Below are positions 7,772 to 16,338 of a DNA stretch of 64,000 nt, piece after piece. The notes under the pieces were generated by a model that saw nothing but the letters and a program-made list of their open reading frames with translations, ran no database searches and was not told the origin of the DNA. This DNA is from Clostridium ljungdahlii (lineage in GTDB: Bacteria > Bacillota > Clostridia > Clostridiales > Clostridiaceae): the NCBI RefSeq assembly GCF_001636845.1, contig NZ_LITT01000009.1, positions 1-64,000 on the forward strand, given 5' to 3'. Numbering within the stretch: position 1 is the stretch's first letter; the number at the start of each line of letters is the position of its first letter. The position numbers and the translations under genes are program-made.

Positions 7772-9689
7772 TCCTTTTCTTATTATAATTTTCTCTATCT
7801 TCTAGCCACTTACTAACATTTATTTCATTTCCCCACTGATACATAATTACGGTATCAGTCTTTATAGGGAACTTGAACCATTCAATTGAAGTCATTATAC
7901 GGTCTAGCTCTGCTATAACCTCTGGAGCTACTATGTCTGGAACTTCCATAAGTATTTCATCATGTATAATTCCAAGTAGCTTATACTCTTCTCCAAGTAT
8001 TTTAAGATAGTTGTTTACCCTTAACATAACTATTTTTATATAGTCTGCGGAACTTCCTTGTATAACAGCATTAACAGCCTGTCTGGTAACTCTACCGTAA
8101 TCTTTAGCATATTTCCAGTAAGTATTTTTAATATGTCTGGATAATTTTTTCTCTTGCCATATATTTGTAGGCATATAGCCCAGAACATCAATAATATGCT
8201 TACATACTGCTTTATACTGCTGTGCTACTTTTTTATGACCAATAAATCTCCTCTTTCTGCCTAAATAAGTTTCTACATACTCATTTTCATCTACAAAATC
8301 TTTTATAGACTGTATATAATCTCTTGCTGTAGGATAGGTATTTAAAAAGTCCTCTATAAACTGTTTTGCTTCCTCTAATGTAATTCCTAATTGCTGTGAG
8401 AGTGTAAAAATAGAGGTTCCATACATTACAGCAAGTAATCCAGTTTTCATCCTCTTTCTAGGCTTAAAGGTATGTGTTGGATCATATGCTCCGTCAAGAC
8501 AATACTTCATATCTAATTTAAGAGTTTTAGAAGCAAGACTGGAGTATAAGTCCCCACCATGTAAATAAGGATGTTGAAAGTGCTCATCCCCAGACATATA
8601 AGCTAGACAGCGTGGTTCTATCTGGCTAAGATCTTTGCCTATGATAACTTTCCCTTTCGGAGCTACAAACATTGGCCTTGCTTCTGGAGGTATATTCTGC
8701 AAATTAGGATCATTTGAACTGTACCTACCTGTTTTTGTTCCATTCTGATTAAAATTACCATGTAGTCTATTGTCCCTTTTCCAGATTTTTTGTGGTAGTG
8801 GTTCTATATAGGTACCAAGTAATTTCTTTTTATTTCTGTAATCTAAGAGTGCTTTTATATCAGATGAATGGTCTGCCAACTTTTTAATTGTTTCAGCGTC
8901 CACTGATCTTGTTTTTGATATGTCAGGTAATTTCATCTGATCGTATATTACCTTACCTAATTGAGTCGGACTATTTAAATTAATTTCCCCGAATATCTTA
9001 TATAACTTCTTTTCCAGTTGTATAATTTCTACTGTCAAATTTCTTTTGTACTTTTGTGCAAAATCTAAATTCATTTCAAAGCCATTCTTCTCCATATCAA
9101 AAGATACAATCAGCAATGGATTTTCTATCTCATAGTATATTTTCTTTATCTTTGGCAGCCTATCAAACTGTGTATCTATCCATTTATAGAACCTGTAACA
9201 TAAATGGGTATCTTTACAAGCATAAACAGTTGCTATATCAAATGGTGTACGTTCAAAACCACCTTTCCCGAATAACTCCTCATATGTCATTGACTTATCT
9301 TCAAAACCAAAATACTTTCCGTACTTTGTAGCCAGATTTTTGAGAGCATAAGTTAGCTCATTCTCATTCAGTATTTTCATGGCAATAATAGTATCCATTA
9401 TAAGACCTTTAACATAAATGCCCTCCTTGTAAAACATATGAAAGTCGAACTTTGCATTGTGAAGTACCTTACCTAATTTCTCATTTTCTAAATACTTATT
9501 TAGAGAGCTAAAAACATACTCTGGTGAGAGTTGCTTTTCTCCTGTAACGTGCCCTACTGGAATATAGCAATGGTAGTCTGCTTTTGGTAATGTCATAGAA
9601 ATTCCTACAATATGGTCTTTATCGTAATCCAATCCTGTTGTCTCAGTATCCAGACCAATTATTTTTTCCTTTTTCAATAACAGCAACAT
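7764..9689 (-). CDS. Phage family A DNA polymerase with 3'-5' exonuclease
   Basis: This 641-residue enzyme replicates the element's DNA. The N-terminal third is a DEDD proofreading exonuclease: LDTETTGLD (about 14-22), LHNAKFDFHMF and ACKDTHLCYRFY. The polymerase half has motif A (GKDLSQIEPRCLAYMSGD), motif B (RKRMKTGLLAVMYG) and motif C (IIHDEILMEVP), with both catalytic Asp. There is no 5'-3' exonuclease domain, as is usual in phage enzymes. The ATG abuts AAAGG with no spacing, so a CTG or TTG codon a few positions later may be the real start. Confidence 0.95.
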   Translation of the reverse strand: MLLLLKKEKIIGLDTETTGLDYDKDHIVGISMTLPKADYHCYIPVGHVTGEKQLSPEYVFSSLNKYLENEKLGKVLHNAKFDFHMFYKEGIYVKGLIMDTIIAMKILNENELTYALKNLATKYGKYFGFEDKSMTYEELFGKGGFERTPFDIATVYACKDTHLCYRFYKWIDTQFDRLPKIKKIYYEIENPLLIVSFDMEKNGFEMNLDFAQKYKRNLTVEIIQLEKKLYKIFGEINLNSPTQLGKVIYDQMKLPDISKTRSVDAETIKKLADHSSDIKALLDYRNKKKLLGTYIEPLPQKIWKRDNRLHGNFNQNGTKTGRYSSNDPNLQNIPPEARPMFVAPKGKVIIGKDLSQIEPRCLAYMSGDEHFQHPYLHGGDLYSSLASKTLKLDMKYCLDGAYDPTHTFKPRKRMKTGLLAVMYGTSIFTLSQQLGITLEEAKQFIEDFLNTYPTARDYIQSIKDFVDENEYVETYLGRKRRFIGHKKVAQQYKAVCKHIIDVLGYMPTNIWQEKKLSRHIKNTYWKYAKDYGRVTRQAVNAVIQGSSADYIKIVMLRVNNYLKILGEEYKLLGIIHDEILMEVPDIVAPEVIAELDRIMTSIEWFKFPIKTDTVIMYQWGNEINVSKWLEDRENYNKKRSA

Positions 9690-9700
9690 CCTTTGAAAGT

Positions 9701-10513
9701 CTATTTCATTGCTTCAAAGTCCTTAACCACTTGTGCATATTTGTCTAGTAATAAAGTTCTGTCCTTTTCATCAACCTTATAATAGAAGGTTCTTATATCT
9801 GTTCTTGCTTCTCCGTTTTTATTCCAGCCATCCTTAGCTACTGCTTCATACATTAGTACAAATTCATCCATACCAAACAGTAAGGAGTAACATACACACT
9901 GCTGCTTGTGGTAAAGTGCTGGTTCTTTCATCTTGTAGTTGCCAACCTGTGCCACACTGTTAGTTTTGGTCTTAAATTCAAATCCTATGTCTGTACCATC
10001 CTTGTAAGTAAGTATTCCGTCCATCATTCCCAGTATTGAAAACTCCACTCCATTATGTTTAAATACCTTGTATGTTTTTAGGTTCTTTTCCCAAGCTGGG
10101 AGTCCATTCTCTAGGAACTTAACTTTAAAGTCTGGTTTCTTCATAAGGTGTGTCATGTATAATAGATCGCTCTGTGTGACTTCATGTACTGCTGTTGAAT
10201 TCCTTGTCCACCTTCTCTGGTATGGATACCTCTCTTCTATCTTCTTTTCTTTGTTAGCATTAAATATAAGTTCTCTGTTACATTTAGAAGCTCCAGAGGG
10301 ACTAAAAATTAATAAGTTTTCTGGTGGTCTTTTTGGCTTGTTATCCATTAAATACACATCATGCTGCCTTTCTTTCAATATTATTTTCTCAACTTCTTTG
10401 ATCGGGAAACAGTCTCTACTGTGAAAGATGTTAAACTGATTAAATAAAGCCTTCTCTAGTTCCGAACCTCTTGGACTTACTACCTTTAATGTACCTTTTT
10501 TTGCTAATCCCAT
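9701..10513 (-). CDS. PD-(D/E)XK nuclease, RecB/Cas4-like
   Basis: The 270-residue protein has the core of a PD-(D/E)XK nuclease: MMDGILTYKDG, then IGFEFKTKT (Glu-x-Lys), then a helical QQCVCYSLLFG segment like the RecB QxxxY motif. Phages often carry such an enzyme beside their polymerase for end processing or recombination. Scattered Cys are present, but I cannot place a full Cas4 iron-sulphur set. It is the first gene of the operon that runs through the polymerase to 7008. Confidence 0.75.
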   Translation of the reverse strand: MGLAKKGTLKVVSPRGSELEKALFNQFNIFHSRDCFPIKEVEKIILKERQHDVYLMDNKPKRPPENLLIFSPSGASKCNRELIFNANKEKKIEERYPYQRRWTRNSTAVHEVTQSDLLYMTHLMKKPDFKVKFLENGLPAWEKNLKTYKVFKHNGVEFSILGMMDGILTYKDGTDIGFEFKTKTNSVAQVGNYKMKEPALYHKQQCVCYSLLFGMDEFVLMYEAVAKDGWNKNGEARTDIRTFYYKVDEKDRTLLLDKYAQVVKDFEAMK

Positions 10514-10534
10514 AATAATCTCCCTTCGTTTTTA

Positions 10535-10572
10535 CTTCATAAGGTGTATAGGTAAAGGACTCTCCTTGTGAC
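10535..10572 (-). promoter_or_regulatory. Phage-type promoter, copy 1
   Basis: Minus strand GTCACA, 16 bases, TATACACCTTATGAAG. It starts the nuclease-polymerase operon 22 bases upstream of the first ATG. It is identical with copy 2 in the 15 bases CTATACACCTTATGA except for the base preceding the block. Confidence 0.8.
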
Positions 10573-10583
10573 GTAAAGCAAAT

Positions 10584-10607
10584 AAAAAAGAGGGTTGTTA
10601 CACCCTC
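10584..10607 (-). terminator. Terminator of the ssDNA-binding protein gene
   Basis: GAGGG pairs with CCCTC over an 8-base loop, followed on the minus strand by six T. It ends the ssDNA-binding transcript just before the next phage promoter. Confidence 0.85.
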
Positions 10608-10613
10608 AGTTAT

Positions 10614-11285
10614 TTAAAATGCTGGTTCTTCTTCATCATTAGCAGCGTTATTTACTTCTCTTACTTCCTTTGATAAATAGTTAGGGAAAAACTCACTCAT
10701 TGGGAAACCTGCTTCGCTTAACACATCTAACATCATGTTTTCACTTCTTGGTACTAGCACATCATCAAAGAAGCTTAACTCAACTTCGCCACCCTCAAAT
10801 TTATCAAACTTATCTTTTAAATCACCTTTCATTTTTAAGATAGGGTTTAACTTATAGCTTGTTTCTGTTCCTGTTCCAGTTCTCTTAAAATTAAATGCTA
10901 CCTCGTTTATATCATCTTCATATTCTTTTATCTGGGATAACAAGTCTTTTGCTTGATTATAAGAACATTCCCAAACTCGTATGCTGCCCATTTCCAGGTC
11001 TGCAAAGGCAAACAAATATCTCTTTTTTACATATAGGGCGTCAAAGCCTTCTACTCCAGACTTTGCTGCTATACATAGAGGACATTCAACACCATTTGGA
11101 GCTACACAAGGCTGTGTATAAATTTTGTGTGCATAGCTTCCATGAGACAAATATTCTACATAATCATTTACACTTAATACTCTTACCTTCACACTCTCAT
11201 TCTGCTTCAATCTAATAAATACAGTTTTTAAATCAACATCTCCACCAAACCTAATTTGTGATCCTCTACCTGAAACTAAACTCAT
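10614..11285 (-). CDS. Phage single-stranded DNA-binding protein
   Basis: The 223-residue protein has a beta-rich body with a zinc-ribbon-like CVAPNGVECPLC segment near residue 62, as in T4 gp32-type phage ssDNA-binding proteins. The C-terminus is acidic (NNAANDEEEPAF), the typical tail that recruits replication partners. It would coat single strands made by the helicase and polymerase encoded nearby. It sits alone between its own terminator and the sigma-like gene. Confidence 0.8.
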   Translation of the reverse strand: MSLVSGRGSQIRFGGDVDLKTVFIRLKQNESVKVRVLSVNDYVEYLSHGSYAHKIYTQPCVAPNGVECPLCIAAKSGVEGFDALYVKKRYLFAFADLEMGSIRVWECSYNQAKDLLSQIKEYEDDINEVAFNFKRTGTGTETSYKLNPILKMKGDLKDKFDKFEGGEVELSFFDDVLVPRSENMMLDVLSEAGFPMSEFFPNYLSKEVREVNNAANDEEEPAF

Positions 11286-11374
11286 AATAATTTCCTCCTT
11301 AAAATTTTTAATTTATTTTAAAGTCATAATGACTAAAATAGCACCTTGTACGTTTGCTCCATTTATTTTATTTT

Positions 11375-12001
11375 TTACAAAAAAATTCCACTAGATAGTA
11401 AGTTTTTAGCAAGTCTTTCTCTAACTCTTTGAACTTTCTTCCTTTCCGTTGCTCCGTATTTACCATTGAAATAATCTTTTAGCATTTCTTTTCTGTCATT
11501 TTTATTTCCACATGAAGCTAGTATTGAAATTATTTGACCTTCTTTATCTGTCTTTATAAATTCTTTTATTATACTTAATGCAGTATCACACTCTAGCAAA
11601 TTAGCTTGTCCCAAATCTTCTATGTCAACCCCATTTCCCTCAAACAATTCATCAAAGCTACAAGCTCTTTGTTTCATATCAAAGCGTTTCTGAGCTAAGT
11701 TGTATCGTGTTATATCTTTGAATTGAATGTCAGCATAGGCACATAACAGAGCCATAAAAGTACCTTTATTCTTGTCAAAGTCTGTGATAGCGTCCTGTAT
11801 AATTTGTGCAAACCTAGACTCGTAATCAGTAACATCAAATGTAAATCCTAATAAGTTCTTCTTAGTAAAGTATCTGCGGATGATCTTACTAAACTCTGGC
11901 TGTACAGCAACATATAGATCTGTAAATAACCATTCTCTCTCAATCTTAGACATTTCCTCACCTTTTAATTTCAGCACCATTTCATCAATTTTGTTTATCA
12001 T
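11375..12001 (-). CDS. Sigma-like phage transcription factor
   Basis: The 208-residue protein resembles sigma-70 family factors of mobile elements. A region-2-like helical segment spans about residues 35-115 (ESRFAQIIQDAITDFDKNKG, then LLCAYADIQFKDITRYN). A short region-4-like segment ends the protein (ERKKVQRVRERLAKNLLSSG). It could direct RNA polymerase to the four phage-type promoters, one of which drives this gene itself. The link is inference. An AAGGAGG site fixes the ATG at 12001; an inner Met at residue 17 also has a ribosome site. Confidence 0.6.
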   Translation of the reverse strand: MINKIDEMVLKLKGEEMSKIEREWLFTDLYVAVQPEFSKIIRRYFTKKNLLGFTFDVTDYESRFAQIIQDAITDFDKNKGTFMALLCAYADIQFKDITRYNLAQKRFDMKQRACSFDELFEGNGVDIEDLGQANLLECDTALSIIKEFIKTDKEGQIISILASCGNKNDRKEMLKDYFNGKYGATERKKVQRVRERLAKNLLSSGIFL

Positions 12002-12020
12002 TTTTTTCTTCCTCCTTGGG

Positions 12021-12058
12021 TTTCATAAGGTGTATAGAAAGCAATTTTGTCTTGTGAC
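12021..12058 (-). promoter_or_regulatory. Phage-type promoter, copy 2
   Basis: Minus strand TGTCACA, 16 bases after the GTCACA core, then TATACACCTTATGAAA. It lies 20 bases upstream of the sigma-like gene and may autoregulate it. Confidence 0.8.
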
Positions 12059-12319
12059 ATACACCCGAAAATTTTTTATTGTTTTTTATTAATCTGTAAT
12101 TCTATAATTACGATATTATGTAATCATAAGGTCAAAAAAATTACAGCTTACCTAGCATACAGAAACATTTATTTGTATACTTTCGCTGCAATATCACAAT
12201 AACAGAATATCGTAATTTCAAACAATAGTGTGTTTATGGAGTGTATGGAGTATTCACGATTTAGGGTAAAATAATAGGCAGCTTACCAAATGTAAACCGC
12301 CTTGTAAAAAACTAAATTA
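12059..12319. other. Intergenic region with two facing operator-like sites
   Basis: Between the phage promoter and the primase gene there is no ORF. Operator copy D (12107-12124, ATTAC-N8-GTAAT) and copy E (12199-12216, one mismatch) face each other and share AATATCGTAATT when copy D is reversed. The terminator of the primase operon occupies 12278-12302. Confidence 0.5.
12278..12302 (-). terminator. Probable terminator of the primase-helicase operon
   Basis: GGCGGTTTAC pairs with GTAAGCTGCC with two mismatches. On the minus strand it is followed by TATTATTTT, a weak T tract. Confidence 0.55.
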
Positions 12320-13267
12320 TCAGATTTTAAGAAAAATTTTTGGATGTGCAATACTTTCACAAGAGTTAAAAAGTTCACTCTCTTTTAATTCGTTTATATC
12401 CTTTTTTCCAGAAGGGAATTTGAAATCATAAAGTGTCATATGTGCAGCAAGTTCCTGTTTTAAGGCATTTCTGAACCTGTGGCCTACTTGGTCATTGTCT
12501 GTTGCAATCACAAGTTTTTCTATTCCCGAATTTAGAATAAGGTTCTTTTGTACATCGGAAAGGCTACTGCCACCAACTGCAATTGCAAAATAGCCATATG
12601 TCCATAGTGTCAATGCGTCAATCTCTGCTTCACACAGATATACTATTTTTGCTTTCATCTTTATACAAAAATACAGACCATAAAGGTGATTTCTAATATG
12701 TTGACCATCTTTAATATAAAAGAACTCTTTTCTTTCTGTAAACCTATATTTAAAGGTCACTATATTACCTCTATTGTCATGCCAAGGTATTACTATGGCT
12801 GTCATTTTGTCCTCATAGCCAATTTCAAAAATGTTCTGTACTTCTGTAGATATTCCTCTGTTTGTAAGATATACGTCTTTCTTTTTGTAATATTGACTTG
12901 CAAACTCTTTACTAAATGTCTTGTACTGCCCCTTACCCATACATAAATTTAAGTTGAGCTGTAAGTCCTCCGTATCAGACAGTATCGTACTGTATTTCTG
13001 TAGTAAGTAATCTTCTATTTCCTCGTATTCCTCATTTCGTAGATATGCCAATAAACTTATAAAATTACCTTTATGAAGTTTTTCGTCTATGCTCCCACTA
13101 TCAACCCATAGGCCATTCTCTAAGTTAACAGCAAAACTAGGATTATGCTCTGCACGAAAAGGGCTGCAAGCTTGAAATTTATCTCCTTTTATCACATTCT
13201 TAGACCAATCAAAGTATTCAAGCTCTGCCAAAAAGTCAATATTTATTTCTGCACCATTAATCTTCAT
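12320..13267 (-). CDS. Phage DNA primase, Toprim type
   Basis: The start is the ATG at 13267, five bases after AGGAGGGA. The protein (about 315 residues) has a primase-type N-terminus (ACSPFRAEHNPSFAV, then LWVDSGS) and a Toprim domain with IVYLCEAEIDALTLW and KLVIATDNDQVG. The first gives the catalytic Glu, the second the Asp pair. It makes RNA primers for lagging-strand synthesis. The classical CHC2 zinc finger is reduced; only the CSPFR part is seen. It follows the helicase gene by 10 bases. Confidence 0.85.
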   Translation of the reverse strand: MKINGAEINIDFLAELEYFDWSKNVIKGDKFQACSPFRAEHNPSFAVNLENGLWVDSGSIDEKLHKGNFISLLAYLRNEEYEEIEDYLLQKYSTILSDTEDLQLNLNLCMGKGQYKTFSKEFASQYYKKKDVYLTNRGISTEVQNIFEIGYEDKMTAIVIPWHDNRGNIVTFKYRFTERKEFFYIKDGQHIRNHLYGLYFCIKMKAKIVYLCEAEIDALTLWTYGYFAIAVGGSSLSDVQKNLILNSGIEKLVIATDNDQVGHRFRNALKQELAAHMTLYDFKFPSGKKDINELKESELFNSCESIAHPKIFLKI

Positions 13268-13277
13268 ATATTCCCTC

Positions 13278-14546
13278 CTAGAAATAGTCACAAGCTTCTA
13301 CCTCTCGTATAAAACCATTATCAAAATCGGTATGCAGCTCTATCTCTTCATCTACGTGTGGACACCTAGCTTTCGCAATCTTGATCTTTCCACTGCCTTG
13401 AAATGCGTCAAAAGTTAAAACTGTGCAAGCGTCCTGTATAGTTGCAATGCTCTCTGAATATTGGTGTAGCTCTGGACATTTTACTATTCTGTCTCCTGCT
13501 TCGCTTTTCTCTTTATTTTCCTTTTCTGCCGACTGTGGAGTTTGATGTACTACAATTCCTACTACTTTATGCTTTCCAAATAATTGACGTAAAGCTCTTG
13601 AAGTATTAGAAAGTGCGTCCCTGTTGGATTGACCTTTTCCTTTATGGCTCATTAGAAGAAGTCCATCTATAATAACCATTTTAATATCGGGATTAGCCAA
13701 AAGATCTGCTTCAATAGTATCAACTGACAGTCCTTTATTCAGATCCTCCATTGTCTTTACTATATATGGTATCTCTTGTTTATCATTAAATTTTGAAAGG
13801 TACTCTTGGTACTGATCCTCATTAGTTAGCTTTCCAATTCTTAAAGCTGAATTTTTAAAATGACCATTTAAAGTGTCAAGCCTATCTAATTGCTGTTTCT
13901 TTGAAAGTTCTGGAGAGTAGTGTAAAACTCCAAACTTATTTCTCCACGCAGCTAATCCTATATCCGAAGCAATCCATGATTTACCCCTGTTACTAAAGGC
14001 CATAATTAATGTATAATCTCCGAGTTCTGTTCCACCACCTAATTTTTCAGTTAAACTTTTATAAGGTGTAGGAATAAATATACCTGTTCTGTTAGTTTTG
14101 CTTTCATTGTAGGATTTCCATCTGTCACTACCGTTAACAGCAAAGTTTGTCCCTACTCCAATATCCACTTCTACAATATCTTTTATTTTATTAACCTCTA
14201 TGGATAACCAGTTCACAAAGTCTGCACCTTTTAACTTTTGAAACTTTTCTCCTGCTTCTTTCTGTAGAAGTTCAAAAGATTTTCTTTTAGCTGTAGCATT
14301 TTTTAAAGAGCTGACTAAGTAATTAAAATGATCACTAACCTCTGGCTCGTACTCAAAATTTTCACATTCTGACACAACCGTATCATAAGGTGGCAGAGTA
14401 TTATACTGCCTAGAATAGCCTAATATGAAGTTGTAAGTCTTATGCTGCGTGTAAAAATCACTTTCAAGTAGTATTCCCCTCCTAAGTAAAGTAATGTCCT
14501 GCTCATCCAATATTTTTGATATTAATCTACATTCAATATTAGCCAT
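13278..14546 (-). CDS. Phage replicative helicase, DnaB/gp4-like
   Basis: The 422-residue protein has a DnaB-like N-terminal helical domain and a RecA-type motor domain. Its P-loop reads MAFSNRGKSWIA, keeping GKS but with Ala where the first Gly normally is. Walker B is IKMVIIDGLLLMS, and VVGIVVHQTPQS matches motif H3. It would unwind the fork as a hexamer with the primase and loader encoded either side. Its stop and the loader's start meet at 14546, so translation is coupled. Confidence 0.88.
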   Translation of the reverse strand: MANIECRLISKILDEQDITLLRRGILLESDFYTQHKTYNFILGYSRQYNTLPPYDTVVSECENFEYEPEVSDHFNYLVSSLKNATAKRKSFELLQKEAGEKFQKLKGADFVNWLSIEVNKIKDIVEVDIGVGTNFAVNGSDRWKSYNESKTNRTGIFIPTPYKSLTEKLGGGTELGDYTLIMAFSNRGKSWIASDIGLAAWRNKFGVLHYSPELSKKQQLDRLDTLNGHFKNSALRIGKLTNEDQYQEYLSKFNDKQEIPYIVKTMEDLNKGLSVDTIEADLLANPDIKMVIIDGLLLMSHKGKGQSNRDALSNTSRALRQLFGKHKVVGIVVHQTPQSAEKENKEKSEAGDRIVKCPELHQYSESIATIQDACTVLTFDAFQGSGKIKIAKARCPHVDEEIELHTDFDNGFIREVEACDYF

Positions 14547-15280
14547 TAAAACAAACCTCCTGTTCTATGGTCTGTGCCTTTCATTAATACCTGTTGTCCA
14601 CACATCCCCTGTACTCTACTTGCTATACGTTCTCCCACATACTCAGGTAATTCCTCATATGTCACATTAGAAGTAAATATTGTAGTTGCGTCTTCAGTAG
14701 CTCTATAATCAATTATCTCGTACAATTCATTCTGGAAACCTTCTGGTAAATTACGTAGTGCTATATCATCTACAACCAATAGATCTACCTCAGTCATTTT
14801 ATGTTTTAAATTGTAGAACCTGTAGGAACTTTCATCCTGCAAGGTACTACTGCCCCTAAATTGTGCGTTATATACATTCTGGAACTCCGATAGCCTTACA
14901 AATAGCACTGGATTTACTTCTATTAGCTTCTCTCTCTTACAATGCTGTATTACCCTTGATAATAAATATTCATTCATTATAGTAACTGCTGTAGTTGTCT
15001 TTCCTGTACCTGTTCCTCCAGTAAAGTACAATCCTCTATTTGTTTTTTGAACTTTCTCCAATATATTCTCTATATAATTGATTACAGCTTTATATATTCT
15101 TGGGTTATCTGCTTTAATTGGTAAAGTTTCCACGAAGCAATCATCATATTTTTTAGGGGTATTCCTTGTCGCCCAGAACCCCCCTTTTCCATTAGTTCCA
15201 TGTAGCAGCACATAAGGGTAGCAATACACATTACACTCTCTTCTACGGCAATCTCTGCTCAATTTACAGTTATAGAACAT
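14546..15280 (-). CDS. DnaC/DnaI-like helicase loader ATPase
   Basis: The 244-residue AAA+ protein has Walker A GGTGTGKTT and Walker B DLLVVDDIAL, with a later ATTIFTSNVTYEELP sensor region and a C-terminal arginine-finger area (GERIASRVQG). The N-terminus carries Cys5, Cys11, Cys16 and Cys20, a probable zinc cluster as in DnaI. It would load the helicase encoded just downstream onto the origin. Confidence 0.88.
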   Translation of the reverse strand: MFYNCKLSRDCRRRECNVYCYPYVLLHGTNGKGGFWATRNTPKKYDDCFVETLPIKADNPRIYKAVINYIENILEKVQKTNRGLYFTGGTGTGKTTTAVTIMNEYLLSRVIQHCKREKLIEVNPVLFVRLSEFQNVYNAQFRGSSTLQDESSYRFYNLKHKMTEVDLLVVDDIALRNLPEGFQNELYEIIDYRATEDATTIFTSNVTYEELPEYVGERIASRVQGMCGQQVLMKGTDHRTGGLF

Positions 15281-15295
15281 ACATACTACCTCCTA

Positions 15296-15994
15296 TCAAA
15301 ATGTGTCACCATCCCACATATTATTTACCTCAAATTTTTCTGGGTTATTAATTGAAGTTTTGTGAGTACCTTTAGCGATTGTCATAGCCTGTGTAGACAA
15401 CCAACCACACATAGCAGTTATAGTAGGTGTCGGGAACTTAGGACTTGACCATCTTTTTTTATATTGAGTTATAACAATCTCTATAATTGTTTTTATCTCA
15501 TCATCTGTATAATTTTTTATTAATTTAGTCTTTACAGGTCTAGTATCTCTTTGCCAAACAACATTATATTTAGTGTTATATTCTTTCTCAAAAGCTTTGC
15601 AGAACAGTTCTATTACCATCTGTGGTGTCATTGTGCCTTTTGCTTCTCCTTCGTCTGCTTCTCTTGCTACAGAATATATACTTTTCTTTCTTATATGGCC
15701 TACAACATCTCTCTTTAATAAGGGTTCACCATTGACCTCAATATCCACTAATTTCTTTATGGCATTATTTACAGTAGTTTTTGATATATTGGATATTTCA
15801 GAAATTTTAGCTTGTGAAGGAAAACAAGTGCCTTGCAAATTAGTAAAAGACAATATAGTTAACCAAATTTTTAGTTCGGAAGCAGTTAAAAGAGGGAATA
15901 CCTTGTCACGCAAAACATTTATATTAAAAGTAATTAAAAAATCAGTATTGCCCTTTCCATCATCTACAAACTGAGTATCAAATAATTCAACCAT
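15296..15994 (-). CDS. Phage replication initiator with winged HTH
   Basis: The start is the ATG at 15994, eight bases after GGAGG; longer forms would run into the promoter. About residues 25-90 form a winged helix (LTASELKIWLTILSF, then SQAKISEISNISKTTVNNAI). The C-terminal part (DDEIKTIIEIVITQYKKRW) resembles the DnaD-like tail of phage initiators. It would bind the origin and recruit the loader. It is first in the operon initiator-loader-helicase-primase. Confidence 0.7.
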   Translation of the reverse strand: MVELFDTQFVDDGKGNTDFLITFNINVLRDKVFPLLTASELKIWLTILSFTNLQGTCFPSQAKISEISNISKTTVNNAIKKLVDIEVNGEPLLKRDVVGHIRKKSIYSVAREADEGEAKGTMTPQMVIELFCKAFEKEYNTKYNVVWQRDTRPVKTKLIKNYTDDEIKTIIEIVITQYKKRWSSPKFPTPTITAMCGWLSTQAMTIAKGTHKTSINNPEKFEVNNMWDGDTF

Positions 15995-16021
15995 AATAAA
16001 AAACCTCCATGAATTTTTAAA

Positions 16022-16059
16022 CTTCATAGAGTGTATAGATTTAATATTTATTTTGTGAC
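16022..16059 (-). promoter_or_regulatory. Phage-type promoter, copy 3
   Basis: Minus strand TGTCACA, 16 bases after GTCACA, then TATACACTCTATGAAG. It differs from the other copies by two bases in the downstream block. It drives the replication operon. Confidence 0.78.
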
Positions 16060-16338
16060 ATACCAATTTTTAATACGTAAATAATAATAATATAAATATA
16101 AAGAGATATATGTATTAAGAATTACTTAGGTATCAGTTATTGGTACGTCAGATGTAAGACCAGTAAAATCAATATATTCGACATATCAGTTATTGTACCA
16201 TTAATTTATTTGTTACTTTTTTCATATTCTTTACATCACATTATTGTATTTTTCTTTGTTAAATTGATATTGGATATTATTTCAAGTATAATTGAATTAT
16301 TATAATAAGAAAATAATTGAAAAATAGAGGATATATAA
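16060..16338. other. Divergent intergenic region with direct repeats
   Basis: This gap separates the leftward replication operon from the rightward membrane-protein gene. The notable content is a pair of direct repeats, TATCAGTTATTGGTAC at 16131 and TATCAGTTATTGTACC at 16184, 53 bases apart. They could be iterons beside the initiator gene or operators. Confidence 0.45.
16131..16198 (+). repeat. Two direct repeats of TATCAGTTATTG
   Basis: The two copies share 12 bases exactly and are followed by GTAC and TACC. They lie upstream of the replication initiator, a usual place for initiator-binding iterons, but two copies are few. Confidence 0.5.
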
